Source: Shinella yambaruensis (GTDB taxonomy: Bacteria > Pseudomonadota > Alphaproteobacteria > Rhizobiales > Rhizobiaceae). From it: 64,000 bases of DNA. Numbering within the stretch: position 1 is the first letter of the stretch; each line of letters starts with the position of its first letter. The translations under genes and the position numbers were made by a program. Below, in pieces: positions 56,935 to 64,000 of this stretch. The DNA lies in the NCBI RefSeq assembly GCF_022899355.1, contig NZ_JALJCK010000019.1:23538-87537 (forward strand), given 5' to 3'. The notes below the pieces were generated by a model, which was not told where the DNA came from, ran no database searches, and saw only the letters and a list, made by a program, of their open reading frames with translations.

Positions 56935-58041
56935 TCAGCGGCCGAGGGCGGCCTTCCAGTCGTTGAGGAACTGGACGCGCTTCGTCGGCTCCATGTATTC
57001 GAGCACGCCTTCATCGACCGCGATCGGCTTCAGGCCGCCGCCGACGCGCTCGTTCAGCGTCTTGATGTTGAGGCCGGCGGTCACGTCGTCACGCACGGAC
57101 GGCAGGCCGCCTTCGGCGAGAAGCGACTGCCCCTCGGCCGAGAGCATGAAGTCGACGAAGAGCTTGGCGGCGTTCGGATGCGGGGCATCCCTGGTGATCA
57201 GCGCGAGGCGCGAAAAGGCCGGCGTGTAGTCGCTTGCGAAATGCACGCCGAGGTTCGGGCTTTCCTTCACCCAGTCGAGCGCATAGGAGCCGATGATGTT
57301 GATGGCGATGACGTTTTCGCCCGATACCACCGTTTCCTTCATGCCACCGGAACTGGAATAGATCTTCGCGCCGTCCTCGCCCATGGCCTTGGCGAGATCC
57401 CAGAAGTCCGATCGGTTGCGGGCATCGTTCGAGTGGTGCAGGAAGCCCGAACCGCTCTTTTCCGGGTCGAAGGTCGCGACCTTGCCCTGAAGCTCGGCCT
57501 TGTTGTCCTTGAGGAAGGCGATCATGTCGGCATAGGTCTTCGGAAGCTTGTCTTCCGACAGTGCCTTGGTGTTGTAGATCACGCCGACCGGCTCGACGGT
57601 CGTGCCGAACAGCATGTTCTTGTAATTGGCCCAGGCCGGCAAGTGGCCGGTTTCCGGCGAGGCATATTCGGCCGCATAACCTTCCTGGACAAGCGTCATC
57701 TGCAGGTCCATGGCGGAACTCCAGACCACGTCGGCCGTCGTCTGGCCGGCGGCGGCTTCCGAGATCACCTGGTTGTAGGCACCGTTCGTTCCGAGGTCGT
57801 TATAGGCGATCTTGATGCCGTATTTCTTGGTGAAGGCATCCTGCAGCTTCTGCGACTGGGCGGCATCGGTCGAGGTGTAGACCGAGACGGTGCCTTCCTC
57901 CTTTGCCGCGGCGATGACGTCGGCATAGCCGGCCGGATAACCGGCGGGAACGTCCTGTGCGAATGCGGCGGCGGCGAAGGCGGTCATGAGCGCCGTGCCG
58001 ACGGCGAAGACGGCCGAGCGGGCGGATATTGTGTAATTCAT
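56935..58041 (-). CDS. ABC transporter periplasmic substrate-binding protein (FbpA/AfuA-like)
   Basis: A 368-residue periplasmic protein. The signal peptide (MNYTISARSAVFAVGTALMT..., cleavage after AFAQ near residue 29) is followed by an extracellular solute-binding family 1 fold: GTVSVYTSTDAAQSQKLQDAF, GTNGAYNQVISEAAAGQ, DVVWSSAMDLQ. The iron-binding Tyr-Tyr pair characteristic of FbpA near residue 195-196 is not evident, so a different ligand (organic acid, phosphorylated sugar or phosphonate) is more likely. It is the first gene of the ABC operon. Its upstream region holds a long inverted repeat (58128-58162) related to elements before the dehydrogenase and aconitase genes, linking transport to that metabolism. 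Confidence 0.88.
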   Translation of the reverse strand: MNYTISARSAVFAVGTALMTAFAAAAFAQDVPAGYPAGYADVIAAAKEEGTVSVYTSTDAAQSQKLQDAFTKKYGIKIAYNDLGTNGAYNQVISEAAAGQTTADVVWSSAMDLQMTLVQEGYAAEYASPETGHLPAWANYKNMLFGTTVEPVGVIYNTKALSEDKLPKTYADMIAFLKDNKAELQGKVATFDPEKSGSGFLHHSNDARNRSDFWDLAKAMGEDGAKIYSSSGGMKETVVSGENVIAINIIGSYALDWVKESPNLGVHFASDYTPAFSRLALITRDAPHPNAAKLFVDFMLSAEGQSLLAEGGLPSVRDDVTAGLNIKTLNERVGGGLKPIAVDEGVLEYMEPTKRVQFLNDWKAALGR

Positions 58042-58127
58042 CTCTCATCTCCCAAAAGATTGGCCCGCGCTTCGGAGCGGCCGGGCACGTCATGCGAGGG
58101 CCACTCCCTGCCCTCGCCTCCTCATGC

Positions 58128-58162
58128 TTTGCATTTTGGATTTTAAAAAATCAAAATGCAAA
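58128..58162. promoter_or_regulatory. AT-rich inverted repeat before the ABC operon, related to 59322 and 60419 elements
   Basis: The left arm TTTGCATTTTGGATTTT and right arm AAAATCAAAATGCAAA pair with a single bulged base. The inner part TTGGATTTT...AAAATGCAA resembles the TTGGCTTTTT...AAAATGCAA element at 59322-59350. It lies 86 bases upstream of the binding-protein start and just after the stop of the dehydrogenase gene. It could be an operator, or a terminator for the dehydrogenase transcript. Confidence 0.45.
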
Positions 58163-58170
58163 TGCTCTTC

Positions 58171-59265
58171 TCAGGCACTGGCACGTTTCCGCTCGCCGCC
58201 GCCCGCCCGAACCGCGCCCGCGACAAGCGAACCGAAGGTATCGGTGTTGGTGGTCCCGCCGAGATCGCGGGTGCGGGACGCCGGATCGGCGAGAACCTCG
58301 TCGACGGCCCGTTCGATTTCCGCGCCGGCCGCCTCGAAATGCGCCAGGCCGCGCTGCTCGCCGAGCCAGCTCAGCATCATCGCCGCGGAAAGGATGAGCG
58401 AGGTGGGGTTGGCGATGTTGCGGTTCTGGATGTCGGGTGCGGAGCCATGCTGGGCCTGGGCGCAGACGAGGCCGGTCTCGGCATTGGCGTTGATCGAGCC
58501 GGCAAGGCCGAGGCTGCCCGAAAGCTCGCTGGCGAGATCCGACAGGATGTCGGAATAGAAGTTCGTCGCGACGATCACGTCGAAACGCGAGGGGTCGCGC
58601 ACCAGATGGGCGGCCATCGCGTCGATAATGAAATCGTCGAGCGTCACGTCGGGGAACTCGGCGGCAACCTTTCGCACCTGCTGCAGGAACAGGCCGTCCG
58701 TCAGGATGAAGTTGTTGGCCTTGTGGACCGCGGTTACCCTCCTGTTGCGCTTCATGGCGAGCAGGAATGCCTGGCGGGCAATGCGTTCGCAGGCGGACGC
58801 CGTGATCTTGCGCACCGAGAGCGCCACATCCGGCGTCGGCATGAATTCACCCGTGCCGGCATACATGTTGCGGTCGGGATAGAACCCTTCCGTCGCCTCG
58901 CGCATGATGACGAGGTCCATCTTCTTGGCATCGTTGAGGAACGGGCGCGAACGCGCCGGGCGGACATTGGCATAGAGGTCGAGCTTGACGCGGAAGCCGG
59001 CCGAAACGTTCACGCCGCCCTTGTCGCGGGCGGGATAATCCATGTGCGACTGCGGCCCCAGGATGATGCCGTCGAAGGTGCGCGCGCGCTCGATCGTCTC
59101 GTCGCGCAGCGTCGTGCCGAACTTTTCCAGGCTCGTGAAGCCGGTGTCCTCGAAGTGGTATTCGAGGCCCAGACCGAACGCCGCATCGGCGACCTTCAGG
59201 ACCTCCATGGTTGCCGCTGTGATCTCCGGACCGATCCCATCACACGGCGTCACGAATATTTTCAT
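58171..59265 (-). CDS. Isocitrate/isopropylmalate/tartrate dehydrogenase-family enzyme
   Basis: A 364-residue beta-decarboxylating dehydrogenase. Family marks: TPCDGIGPEIT at the N terminus, LDLYANVRPARS, REATEGFY, the catalytic-lysine segment VHKANNFILTDG, and the metal-binding Asp run in FIIDAMAAHLVRD and ATNFYSDILSDLASEL. Such enzymes oxidise and decarboxylate 2-hydroxy acids with a 3-carboxylate using NAD and Mg/Mn. Length and EATEGFY resemble tartrate dehydrogenase/decarboxylase and homoisocitrate dehydrogenase-like paralogues rather than housekeeping LeuB or Icd. Position with an aconitase-family gene across the GntR gene suggests that the two act on the same tricarboxylic or dicarboxylic substrate in succession. 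Confidence 0.88.
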   Translation of the reverse strand: MKIFVTPCDGIGPEITAATMEVLKVADAAFGLGLEYHFEDTGFTSLEKFGTTLRDETIERARTFDGIILGPQSHMDYPARDKGGVNVSAGFRVKLDLYANVRPARSRPFLNDAKKMDLVIMREATEGFYPDRNMYAGTGEFMPTPDVALSVRKITASACERIARQAFLLAMKRNRRVTAVHKANNFILTDGLFLQQVRKVAAEFPDVTLDDFIIDAMAAHLVRDPSRFDVIVATNFYSDILSDLASELSGSLGLAGSINANAETGLVCAQAQHGSAPDIQNRNIANPTSLILSAAMMLSWLGEQRGLAHFEAAGAEIERAVDEVLADPASRTRDLGGTTNTDTFGSLVAGAVRAGGGERKRASA

Positions 59266-59321
59266 CAGATATCTCCCATGAGGCGACGAGCGAAATCGCC
59301 GCTCTGCGTCACGGGGAGATT

Positions 59322-59350
59322 ATTGGCTTTTTAAATCTAAAAATGCAATC
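59322..59350. promoter_or_regulatory. Candidate GntR operator before the dehydrogenase gene
   Basis: ATTGGCTTTTTA (59322-59333) is repeated exactly at 60419-60430 before the aconitase gene. Here it continues as a dyad, TTTTTA-AATC-TAAAAA (59328-59343), followed by TGCAATC. It lies 57 bases upstream of the dehydrogenase start codon, right after the GntR stop codon. Confidence 0.5.
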
Positions 59351-59351
59351 A

Positions 59352-60278
59352 CTATTTTTCGAGATTGTCTTTTTCATGCGCCTGGTGCGACCAGGACCAA
59401 GTAATGGGCGACTTCTTGGAGAGTGCACCGCCGAGGTGCCGGCGCATCGCGTAGGAAGCCTCAACGACCTCGCCGCGCTCCAGAAGATCAAGGATTTCGA
59501 GGTGTTCCCGGCACTGGCGCACGGTGCGGCTGCGGTCGACGCGCGAGCGGTATTCCAGCAGGCGCCGCATGCGGTTCACGCGCACGAGTGAGATGTGGAA
59601 GAAGGGATTGTTGGCCATCTTGATCAACTCCTCATGGAAGAGCGCGCCATTGTGCAGGAGGCGTTCGGCCGGCAGCCGCTCGATGTCCGTGTCCAGCATG
59701 CGGCTCTGGATCCGGCGCTGCTCGTCGATGATCTTGCGGTCGAGCCGGAATTCGGGTTCCAGCATCGCGGCCGGTTCGATCAGCATACGGAAGCGATAGA
59801 TCTGCTCGAAGGCCTCCGGCGTCTTGGCGACCGGCAGGAAGCGCCAGCCGTAGCCCTGCTTGCGCTCGGCCCAGCCCTCGCGGGTCGCACGCATCAGGAT
59901 GTCGTTGAGCTGCGACTTGGTGAGCTCATAGCGCTCGCGCAGCATCTGTTCGGTGACTTCGGCAGGAATGCGGTCCGTCAGCCAGTCCTCCGCCAGCCGC
60001 TGGTAGTCGTTGGCGACCTCGAAGGGTCCGGTATCATCGCGCACCTGCTCGACGACACCACTCGCCGCCTCGCGGACGAAGAAGCCGCGGTTTTCCTTCT
60101 GCTCCAGCAGCCCCTGGCTTGCCAGCATGTCCATGGCCTCGCGCACCGGCGAGCGGGACACGCCGAAACGGTCCGCCAGCTGCTGCGTCTTCAGGTGTTC
60201 GCCCACCGAAAGCTCGCCGGATGTGACGAGAAGCGTGATTTCGTTCGCGATGGTCTGGGCGAGCTGGCTGGAGCGCAT
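59352..60278 (-). CDS. GntR-family transcriptional regulator (FadR/FCD type)
   Basis: A 308-residue regulator with an N-terminal winged helix (LKTQQLADRFGVSRSPVREAMDMLASQG, residues 28-55), a middle region with a second winged-helix-like stretch (MRATREGWAERKQGYGWRF) and an FCD-type C-terminal domain with metal/ligand residues (HNGALFHEELIKMANNPFF, HLEILDLLERGE). GntR/FCD proteins usually sense an organic acid and repress uptake and degradation genes. ATG 60278 is chosen; ATG/GTG positions up to 60344 are in frame but lie in the promoter region. It is divergent from the aconitase gene and upstream of the dehydrogenase, and copies of a shared element flank it on both sides. Confidence 0.9.
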   Translation of the reverse strand: MRSSQLAQTIANEITLLVTSGELSVGEHLKTQQLADRFGVSRSPVREAMDMLASQGLLEQKENRGFFVREAASGVVEQVRDDTGPFEVANDYQRLAEDWLTDRIPAEVTEQMLRERYELTKSQLNDILMRATREGWAERKQGYGWRFLPVAKTPEAFEQIYRFRMLIEPAAMLEPEFRLDRKIIDEQRRIQSRMLDTDIERLPAERLLHNGALFHEELIKMANNPFFHISLVRVNRMRRLLEYRSRVDRSRTVRQCREHLEILDLLERGEVVEASYAMRRHLGGALSKKSPITWSWSHQAHEKDNLEK

Positions 60279-60373
60279 GGATACCGTCCGGTCTTCTGAA
60301 GCAATCGGCTGGAGGTTATTCCATGCTGCGGGCAAAGGAAACAAGAGGCAGGGATCTTTGCATATATACCGCG

Positions 60374-60443
60374 TTAAAAGCCAATGAATCGTCGGAAACT
60401 CGTTGACATTTTCTAATTATTGGCTTTTTACGTATTAAAAATC
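60374..60443. promoter_or_regulatory. Paired candidate GntR operators in the GntR/aconitase divergent region
   Basis: TTAAAAGCCAAT (60374-60385) is the inverted form, with one mismatch, of ATTGGCTTTTTA (60419-60430). The latter extends to the dyad TTTTTA-CGTAT-TAAAAA (60425-60441). The pair sits between the divergent GntR and aconitase genes, where an autoregulated repressor would bind both promoters. The rest of the 181-base gap holds no gene. Confidence 0.5.
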
Positions 60444-60459
60444 ACTTTGGAGATGCGAA

Positions 60460-63030
60460 ATGGCTCTGTGGATCGAAACCGAGACGGGTCCGGTCGAAGC
60501 CATTGACCTGCGCGCGGCCTTCGGCGAAGTCCGGCGCCTGCCTTTCGTCCTGCGCATCCTGCTTGAAAACGTCGCCCGGCGCGACCCCGCGCGCCTTGCC
60601 GCGTTCACCGACGCCCTGCGCGATTGGCTCGGCGAGGGCACGAGTGAGGCGGAGGTGGATTTCCACCCCTCCCGCGTCCTCATGCACGACACGACCTGCG
60701 TTCCCGCCCTGGTGGACATCGCCGCCATGCGGGACGCCATCGCGGAGGCAGGCGGCGATCCGTCGCGCCTGACACCCGTGCTGCCCGTCGACGTTTCGGT
60801 CGATCACAGCGTGGCCGTCGACCGGTATGGCCGCAGCGATGCAAGGGAACACAACATGCAGCGCGAGATGGATCGCAACAGCGAGCGCTACCGCCTGATG
60901 AAATGGGCGACCACGGCACTGCCGGGCGTGCGGGTGCATCCGCCTGGCACCGGCATCATGCACACGCTGAACCTCGAACAGCTCGCCACGGTCATGGAGG
61001 TCGTCGAGCGGGACGGCACGCGTCGGGCCGCCCCGGATACGCTGATCGGTACGGACAGCCATACGCCGATGATCAACGGCATCGGCGTGCTCGCCTGGGG
61101 CGTCGGGGGCCTGGAGGCCGAGAGCGTCTTCTTCGGCCTGCCGGTGACGATCCGCCTGCCCGACGTCGTCGGGGTCCGTCTCACCGGCCGGCTCGGCCCG
61201 GGCGTGCTGTCCACGGACCTTGCACTCGAGGTCACCCATCTGCTCCGAAAGCACGGCATATCGGGAGAGTTCATCGAGTTTTTCGGCGAAGGCGTCCCGG
61301 CGCTGACCTGCGGCGACCGCGCCGTCGTCGCCAATATGGCGCCCGAATACGGCGCTTCCACCGGCTTTTTCCCGATTGACGGACAAACCGTCGCCTATCT
61401 GCGCCAGACCGGCCGCAGCGCGGACCATTGCGCCTTCGTCGAAAGGGCTGCAAAGGCCCTCCACCTTTGGTTCGACCCGGCGGCGGAACCGCGCTACAGC
61501 CGCATAATCGATCTCGACCTATCGGCAATCGAACCGATCCTCGCCGGCCCCCGACGCCCGCAGGACAGGCTGCCCGTCGCAACGGCCGCCGAGGCACTGG
61601 AGGCAGCAAGCGGCAAGCCCTTCGAAACCGGAAAAACCATACCGGACGGCGCGATTGCCATTGCCGCCATCACGAGCTGCACCAACACCTCCGATCAGCG
61701 TCTCCTCGCCGCCGCCGGCCTCGTTGCCCGGAAAGCACGGCGCCTCGGCTTTCGCCCGCCCGCCTGGGTGAAGACATCGCTGGCGCCCGGCTCCCCCGCG
61801 GCCGAGCGTTTCCTGGCGCGCAGCGGCCTGCTTGCGGACCTGGAAGCGCTCGGCTTCGGCATCGTCGGCCACGGCTGTACGACCTGCATCGGCAATTCCG
61901 GCCCCCTGCAAGCGGACATGGCCGCGGCAATCACGGACGGAACGGTCGCCGCCGCGCTCCTCTCCGGCAACCGGAATTTCCCCGGGCGCGTCCATCCAAG
62001 CCTCCAGTTCGGCTTCCTCGCGTCCCCACCGCTCGTCGTCGCCCTCTCGCTCATCGGCAAATTCGTCTCCGATCCGATGAACCGCGACATCGGCCGCGGC
62101 CCGCACGGGGAAACCGTCCGCCTTGGCGATCTCCTCCCCGCAAGCGAGGAGATCGATGCCATTGTGCAGAGGGCCTCCGACCCCGCCGATTTCGGACAGG
62201 CCTTCGCGCAGGCCGCAGCCAACGCGGCATGGCAGGCGCTCGATGCCCCCGCCTCCGCGCGGTTTCCTTGGGATCCCGCATCGACCTATATCCGCCGCCC
62301 GCCCTTCGCCTCCGCACGGACGGCAAGCCGGCTCGGCGCCTACGAAGCCCATCCGCTGCTCGTTCTCGGCGACGACATGACCACCGACCATATCTCGCCG
62401 GCCGGCCAGATCGGCGCGGCCAGCCATGCGGGACGGCATCTCGTCGCGCATGGCGATCCGCCGGACGACCTGAATGTCTACGCCGCCCGCCGCGGAAACT
62501 GGGAGGTTATGGTCCGCGGCCTCTTCGACAACCGCACCGCCGGCAACCTGCTGATCGACGGCCGGCCCGCCGCCCGCACCATCCATGCCCCAACGATGGA
62601 GGAAGGCCCCCTCTGGGCGATCGCCGAACGTTACCGGCAGGAAAACCGGCCGGTCGTCATCGTCGCGGGTGAACGATACGGCACCGGTTCCTCGCGCGAC
62701 TGGGCGGCCAAAGGCGTCGCCCTCCTCGGCATACGCGCCGTCATCGCCCGCAGCTTCGAGCGCATCCACCGCAGCAACCTCATCGGCATGGGCGTGCTTC
62801 CCGTGGTGATCGATCGCGCCGTGCCGCTTTCGATAGGACCGCAGGACAGGATCGCGATCGATGCCACGGCGGTGGAGCCGAGAAGCGAGCTGAAATTGCT
62901 CATCCGCCGCGCCGACGGCCAAAGCCAGGCTTTGGTGGGAAGGGCGGCCGTGGAAACGGAACGAGAAATCCGGATCCTCAACGCCGGAGGAATGATCTCC
63001 ACGATCTTGTCCGACACGCGAACGCGTTGA
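60460..63030 (+). CDS. Aconitase-family hydratase (AcnA/AcnD-like)
   Basis: An 856-residue cytoplasmic [4Fe-4S] enzyme. Cluster ligands are visible as Cys407 in SCTNTS and Cys473/Cys476 in GHGCTTCIGNSG; substrate-binding motifs include GTDSHTPM, the HNMQREMDRNSERYR segment and the C-terminal swivel domain with GERYGTGSSRDWAAKG. It isomerises citrate or a relative through dehydration. It is somewhat shorter than housekeeping alphaproteobacterial aconitase A (about 895 residues) and diverged, so it is probably a second, substrate-specific copy (2-methylcitrate or another tricarboxylate). ATG 60460 follows GGAG. It is controlled from the region shared with the GntR gene. Confidence 0.9.
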   Translation: MALWIETETGPVEAIDLRAAFGEVRRLPFVLRILLENVARRDPARLAAFTDALRDWLGEGTSEAEVDFHPSRVLMHDTTCVPALVDIAAMRDAIAEAGGDPSRLTPVLPVDVSVDHSVAVDRYGRSDAREHNMQREMDRNSERYRLMKWATTALPGVRVHPPGTGIMHTLNLEQLATVMEVVERDGTRRAAPDTLIGTDSHTPMINGIGVLAWGVGGLEAESVFFGLPVTIRLPDVVGVRLTGRLGPGVLSTDLALEVTHLLRKHGISGEFIEFFGEGVPALTCGDRAVVANMAPEYGASTGFFPIDGQTVAYLRQTGRSADHCAFVERAAKALHLWFDPAAEPRYSRIIDLDLSAIEPILAGPRRPQDRLPVATAAEALEAASGKPFETGKTIPDGAIAIAAITSCTNTSDQRLLAAAGLVARKARRLGFRPPAWVKTSLAPGSPAAERFLARSGLLADLEALGFGIVGHGCTTCIGNSGPLQADMAAAITDGTVAAALLSGNRNFPGRVHPSLQFGFLASPPLVVALSLIGKFVSDPMNRDIGRGPHGETVRLGDLLPASEEIDAIVQRASDPADFGQAFAQAAANAAWQALDAPASARFPWDPASTYIRRPPFASARTASRLGAYEAHPLLVLGDDMTTDHISPAGQIGAASHAGRHLVAHGDPPDDLNVYAARRGNWEVMVRGLFDNRTAGNLLIDGRPAARTIHAPTMEEGPLWAIAERYRQENRPVVIVAGERYGTGSSRDWAAKGVALLGIRAVIARSFERIHRSNLIGMGVLPVVIDRAVPLSIGPQDRIAIDATAVEPRSELKLLIRRADGQSQALVGRAAVETEREIRILNAGGMISTILSDTRTR

Positions 63031-63219
63031 AGTATCGCGCCATATGCCAACAGGCCTGGTGGGATGCGCCGCCACGGTTTCTCCCCATGGGATGGACGCT
63101 GCGCGGCCGGCAGGCATATCTCGCGCGCCATGGGCGTGATAATCACGGGAGCCGCCGCACGGATAGAACCAGCCCTCGCGGGCATCGAGCAGGATATCGA
63201 GTAGAAGGAGGAAACAAAC

Positions 63220-63600
63220 ATGATCGTCGTCACATCTGAGGAGATTGCAGGTACGCCGCGGGATGCGTCGGGTCCCGGCTGGCAGAGCCGCCGGATGATC
63301 GTGCGGGAACATGGAATGGGACACTCGGTTCACGAGACCCGGGTGGCAAAAGGTGCCGAACTGCACCTGCACTACAAGAACCATTTCGAAACGAACTATT
63401 GCATCTCCGGCGAGGGCGAAGTGGAGAATGTTTCCACGGGAGAGGTCTTTCCCATCGTCCCGGGAACGATCTATGCCTTGAACGAGCACGATCCCCATAT
63501 CCTGCGCGCGAAGGAAGCGCTTCTGCTGGTTTGCGTGTTCACCCCGCCGCTCTCGGGCAGCGAGGTTCATCGCGAGGACGGCAGCTACGCCGAGGGCTGA
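63220..63600 (+). CDS. ectC: Ectoine synthase-like cupin (solitary ectC)
   Basis: A 126-residue cupin. It has the EctC signatures HLHYKNHFETNYCISGEGE (residues 46-64), IVPGTIYALNEHDPHILRA and CVFTPPLSGSEVHREDGSY. EctC closes N-gamma-acetyl-diaminobutyrate to ectoine. An excellent ribosome binding site (AGGAGG) precedes ATG 63220. Neither ectA nor ectB is present nearby, so this is a solitary ectC, as known in some bacteria that import precursor or use the enzyme for a related cyclisation. It lacks about ten C-terminal residues of classical EctC. It may be co-transcribed with the aconitase gene, 189 bases upstream. Confidence 0.88.
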   Translation: MIVVTSEEIAGTPRDASGPGWQSRRMIVREHGMGHSVHETRVAKGAELHLHYKNHFETNYCISGEGEVENVSTGEVFPIVPGTIYALNEHDPHILRAKEALLLVCVFTPPLSGSEVHREDGSYAEG

Positions 63601-63919
63601 GCCCCGTCTCCATTTCCGCGGATGCGAAACCAAAAGGCGCGAGCCCCGCGGCATCCGGCGTTGATCGGGTCGAGCGTCTGCTTGTGGCAAGCCATCGAGG
63701 CGATCGCAGGCGTTCCCGAATATGAAGAAGCCGGAGAGACCGCCAGCCTTGGAGACCGATGCCCTTCCCCTCCGTCATGGACGGGCTTGACCCGGCCATC
63801 CACAAGCCGCGGGTGACACTTGGATCCTCGGCTCAAGGCCGAGGATGACGTCGATGGGTGGTGCGGCGCTCTTCACCAGGCTAGGGCCGGCGTTTCGCCG
63901 GCCTTTTGTCGTCTTCGGC
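63601..63919. other. Gene-free stretch with short palindromic repeats
   Basis: No convincing coding sequence is seen in these 319 bases. Two short dyads lie in a row: ATGG-A-CGGG / CCCG-G-CCAT (63777-63799) around CTTGA, and ATCCTCGG / CCGAGGAT (63824-63846) around a 7-base loop. From memory, palindromes of this kind are scattered in genomes of Rhizobiales. A terminator-like hairpin follows at 63885. Confidence 0.55.
63885..63909 (+). terminator. Rho-independent terminator-like hairpin
   Basis: GGCCGGCG (63885-63892) and CGCCGGCC (63896-63903) form a perfect 8-bp stem with a TTT loop, followed on the plus strand by TTTTGTC. It could end transcription from the ectC side. On the minus strand, where the edge gene arrives, the stem is not followed by a T run, so it would work less well there. 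Confidence 0.7.
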
Positions 63920-64000
63920 TCAACCCATGCGCTCGGAGGCGTAGGAACCGGGGCTGGGCGGGAAGACGATGGTCTTGTTGCCGTTCATGAAGACGCGGTG
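63920..64000 (-). CDS. C-terminal end of an unidentified protein (partial at right edge)
   Basis: A minus-strand frame enters from the right edge and ends at TGA 63920-63922 after 26 codons, the peptide containing NGNKTIVFPPSPGSYASER near its end. Codon use is like that of its neighbours and a hairpin follows 10 bases after the stop, which supports a real gene end. I do not recognise the family from so short a piece. Confidence 0.55.
   Translation of the reverse strand, partial: HRVFMNGNKTIVFPPSPGSYASERMG

Noticed and set aside
56935..58041. Binding protein as a ferric-iron FbpA proper
   Set aside because: The iron-binding Tyr pair is not evident and the gene context is acid metabolism with a GntR regulator rather than iron.

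Overview
The window is GC-rich DNA (about two thirds GC by eye) from an alphaproteobacterium, most likely a member of the Rhizobiaceae. The inference rests on gene content (RhtX/FptX-type siderophore importer, YtfT/YjfF-type sugar permease pair, 3-oxo-tetronate genes), on two related rhizobial-style intergenic palindromic repeats (3241-3325 and 53941-54040) and on short alphaproteobacterial palindromes near the right edge. No tRNA, rRNA, insertion sequence or CRISPR array was seen.

Layout. (1) 1-2750, plus strand: the end of a sugar ABC transporter operon (partial ATPase and two permeases). (2) 2770-13664, minus strand: uptake and regulation for a metallophore: an Rrf2-type regulator, two AraC/PchR-YbtA-type activators, an RhtX/FptX-type MFS importer, a TonB-dependent receptor, a TetR regulator and a YbtP/YbtQ-like pair of ABC half-transporters. 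(3) 13957-50204, almost all plus strand: a large NRPS/PKS locus. It encodes a KS-AT-KR-ACP-Cy-A(MT)-PCP megasynthase, a Cy-A-PCP protein, a type II thioesterase, a flavin monooxygenase, a Cys/Met-metabolism PLP enzyme, a tandem OsmC protein, a divergent phosphopantetheinyl transferase, a KS-AT-KR-ACP PKS, a Cy-A-PCP-Ox protein, a second docking-Cy-A-PCP protein, isochorismate synthase, salicyl-AMP ligase, isochorismate pyruvate lyase and an ArCP-Cy-A-PCP loading protein. (4) 50248-60278, minus strand: an AbrB-family membrane protein, OtnC, OtnK, an Asp/Glu-racemase-family protein, a three-component ABC importer, an isocitrate/isopropylmalate/tartrate dehydrogenase-family enzyme and a GntR regulator. 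(5) 60460-64000: a divergent aconitase-family enzyme, a solitary ectoine-synthase-like gene and the tail of an unidentified minus-strand gene.

How region 3 should work. Chorismate is converted to salicylate by the isochorismate synthase and PchB-type lyase, activated by the salicyl-AMP ligase and loaded on the N-terminal aryl carrier of the 46659-50204 protein. Five heterocyclisation (Cy) modules, four with a cysteine-type A-domain pocket, and two malonyl-specific ketoreducing PKS modules then extend the chain. One module carries a SagB-type oxidase, predicting a thiazole. This is a yersiniabactin/pyochelin-type logic but longer: up to five Cys-derived units and two ketides against three and one in yersiniabactin. 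No integrated thioesterase and no thiazoline reductase are present. One Cy domain has lost the first Asp of its DxxxxD motif, one A domain has a non-cysteine pocket, and a sulfur/redox gene trio (monooxygenase, PLP lyase, tandem OsmC) sits inside the operon. I consider this a candidate undescribed poly-thiazol(in)yl metallophore pathway; the product structure is inference.

Region 4-5 looks like a carboxylic-acid or sugar-acid uptake and catabolism regulon. Three of its control regions share a TTGG(C/A)TTTT...TAAAA-type element that may be the operator of the GntR protein.
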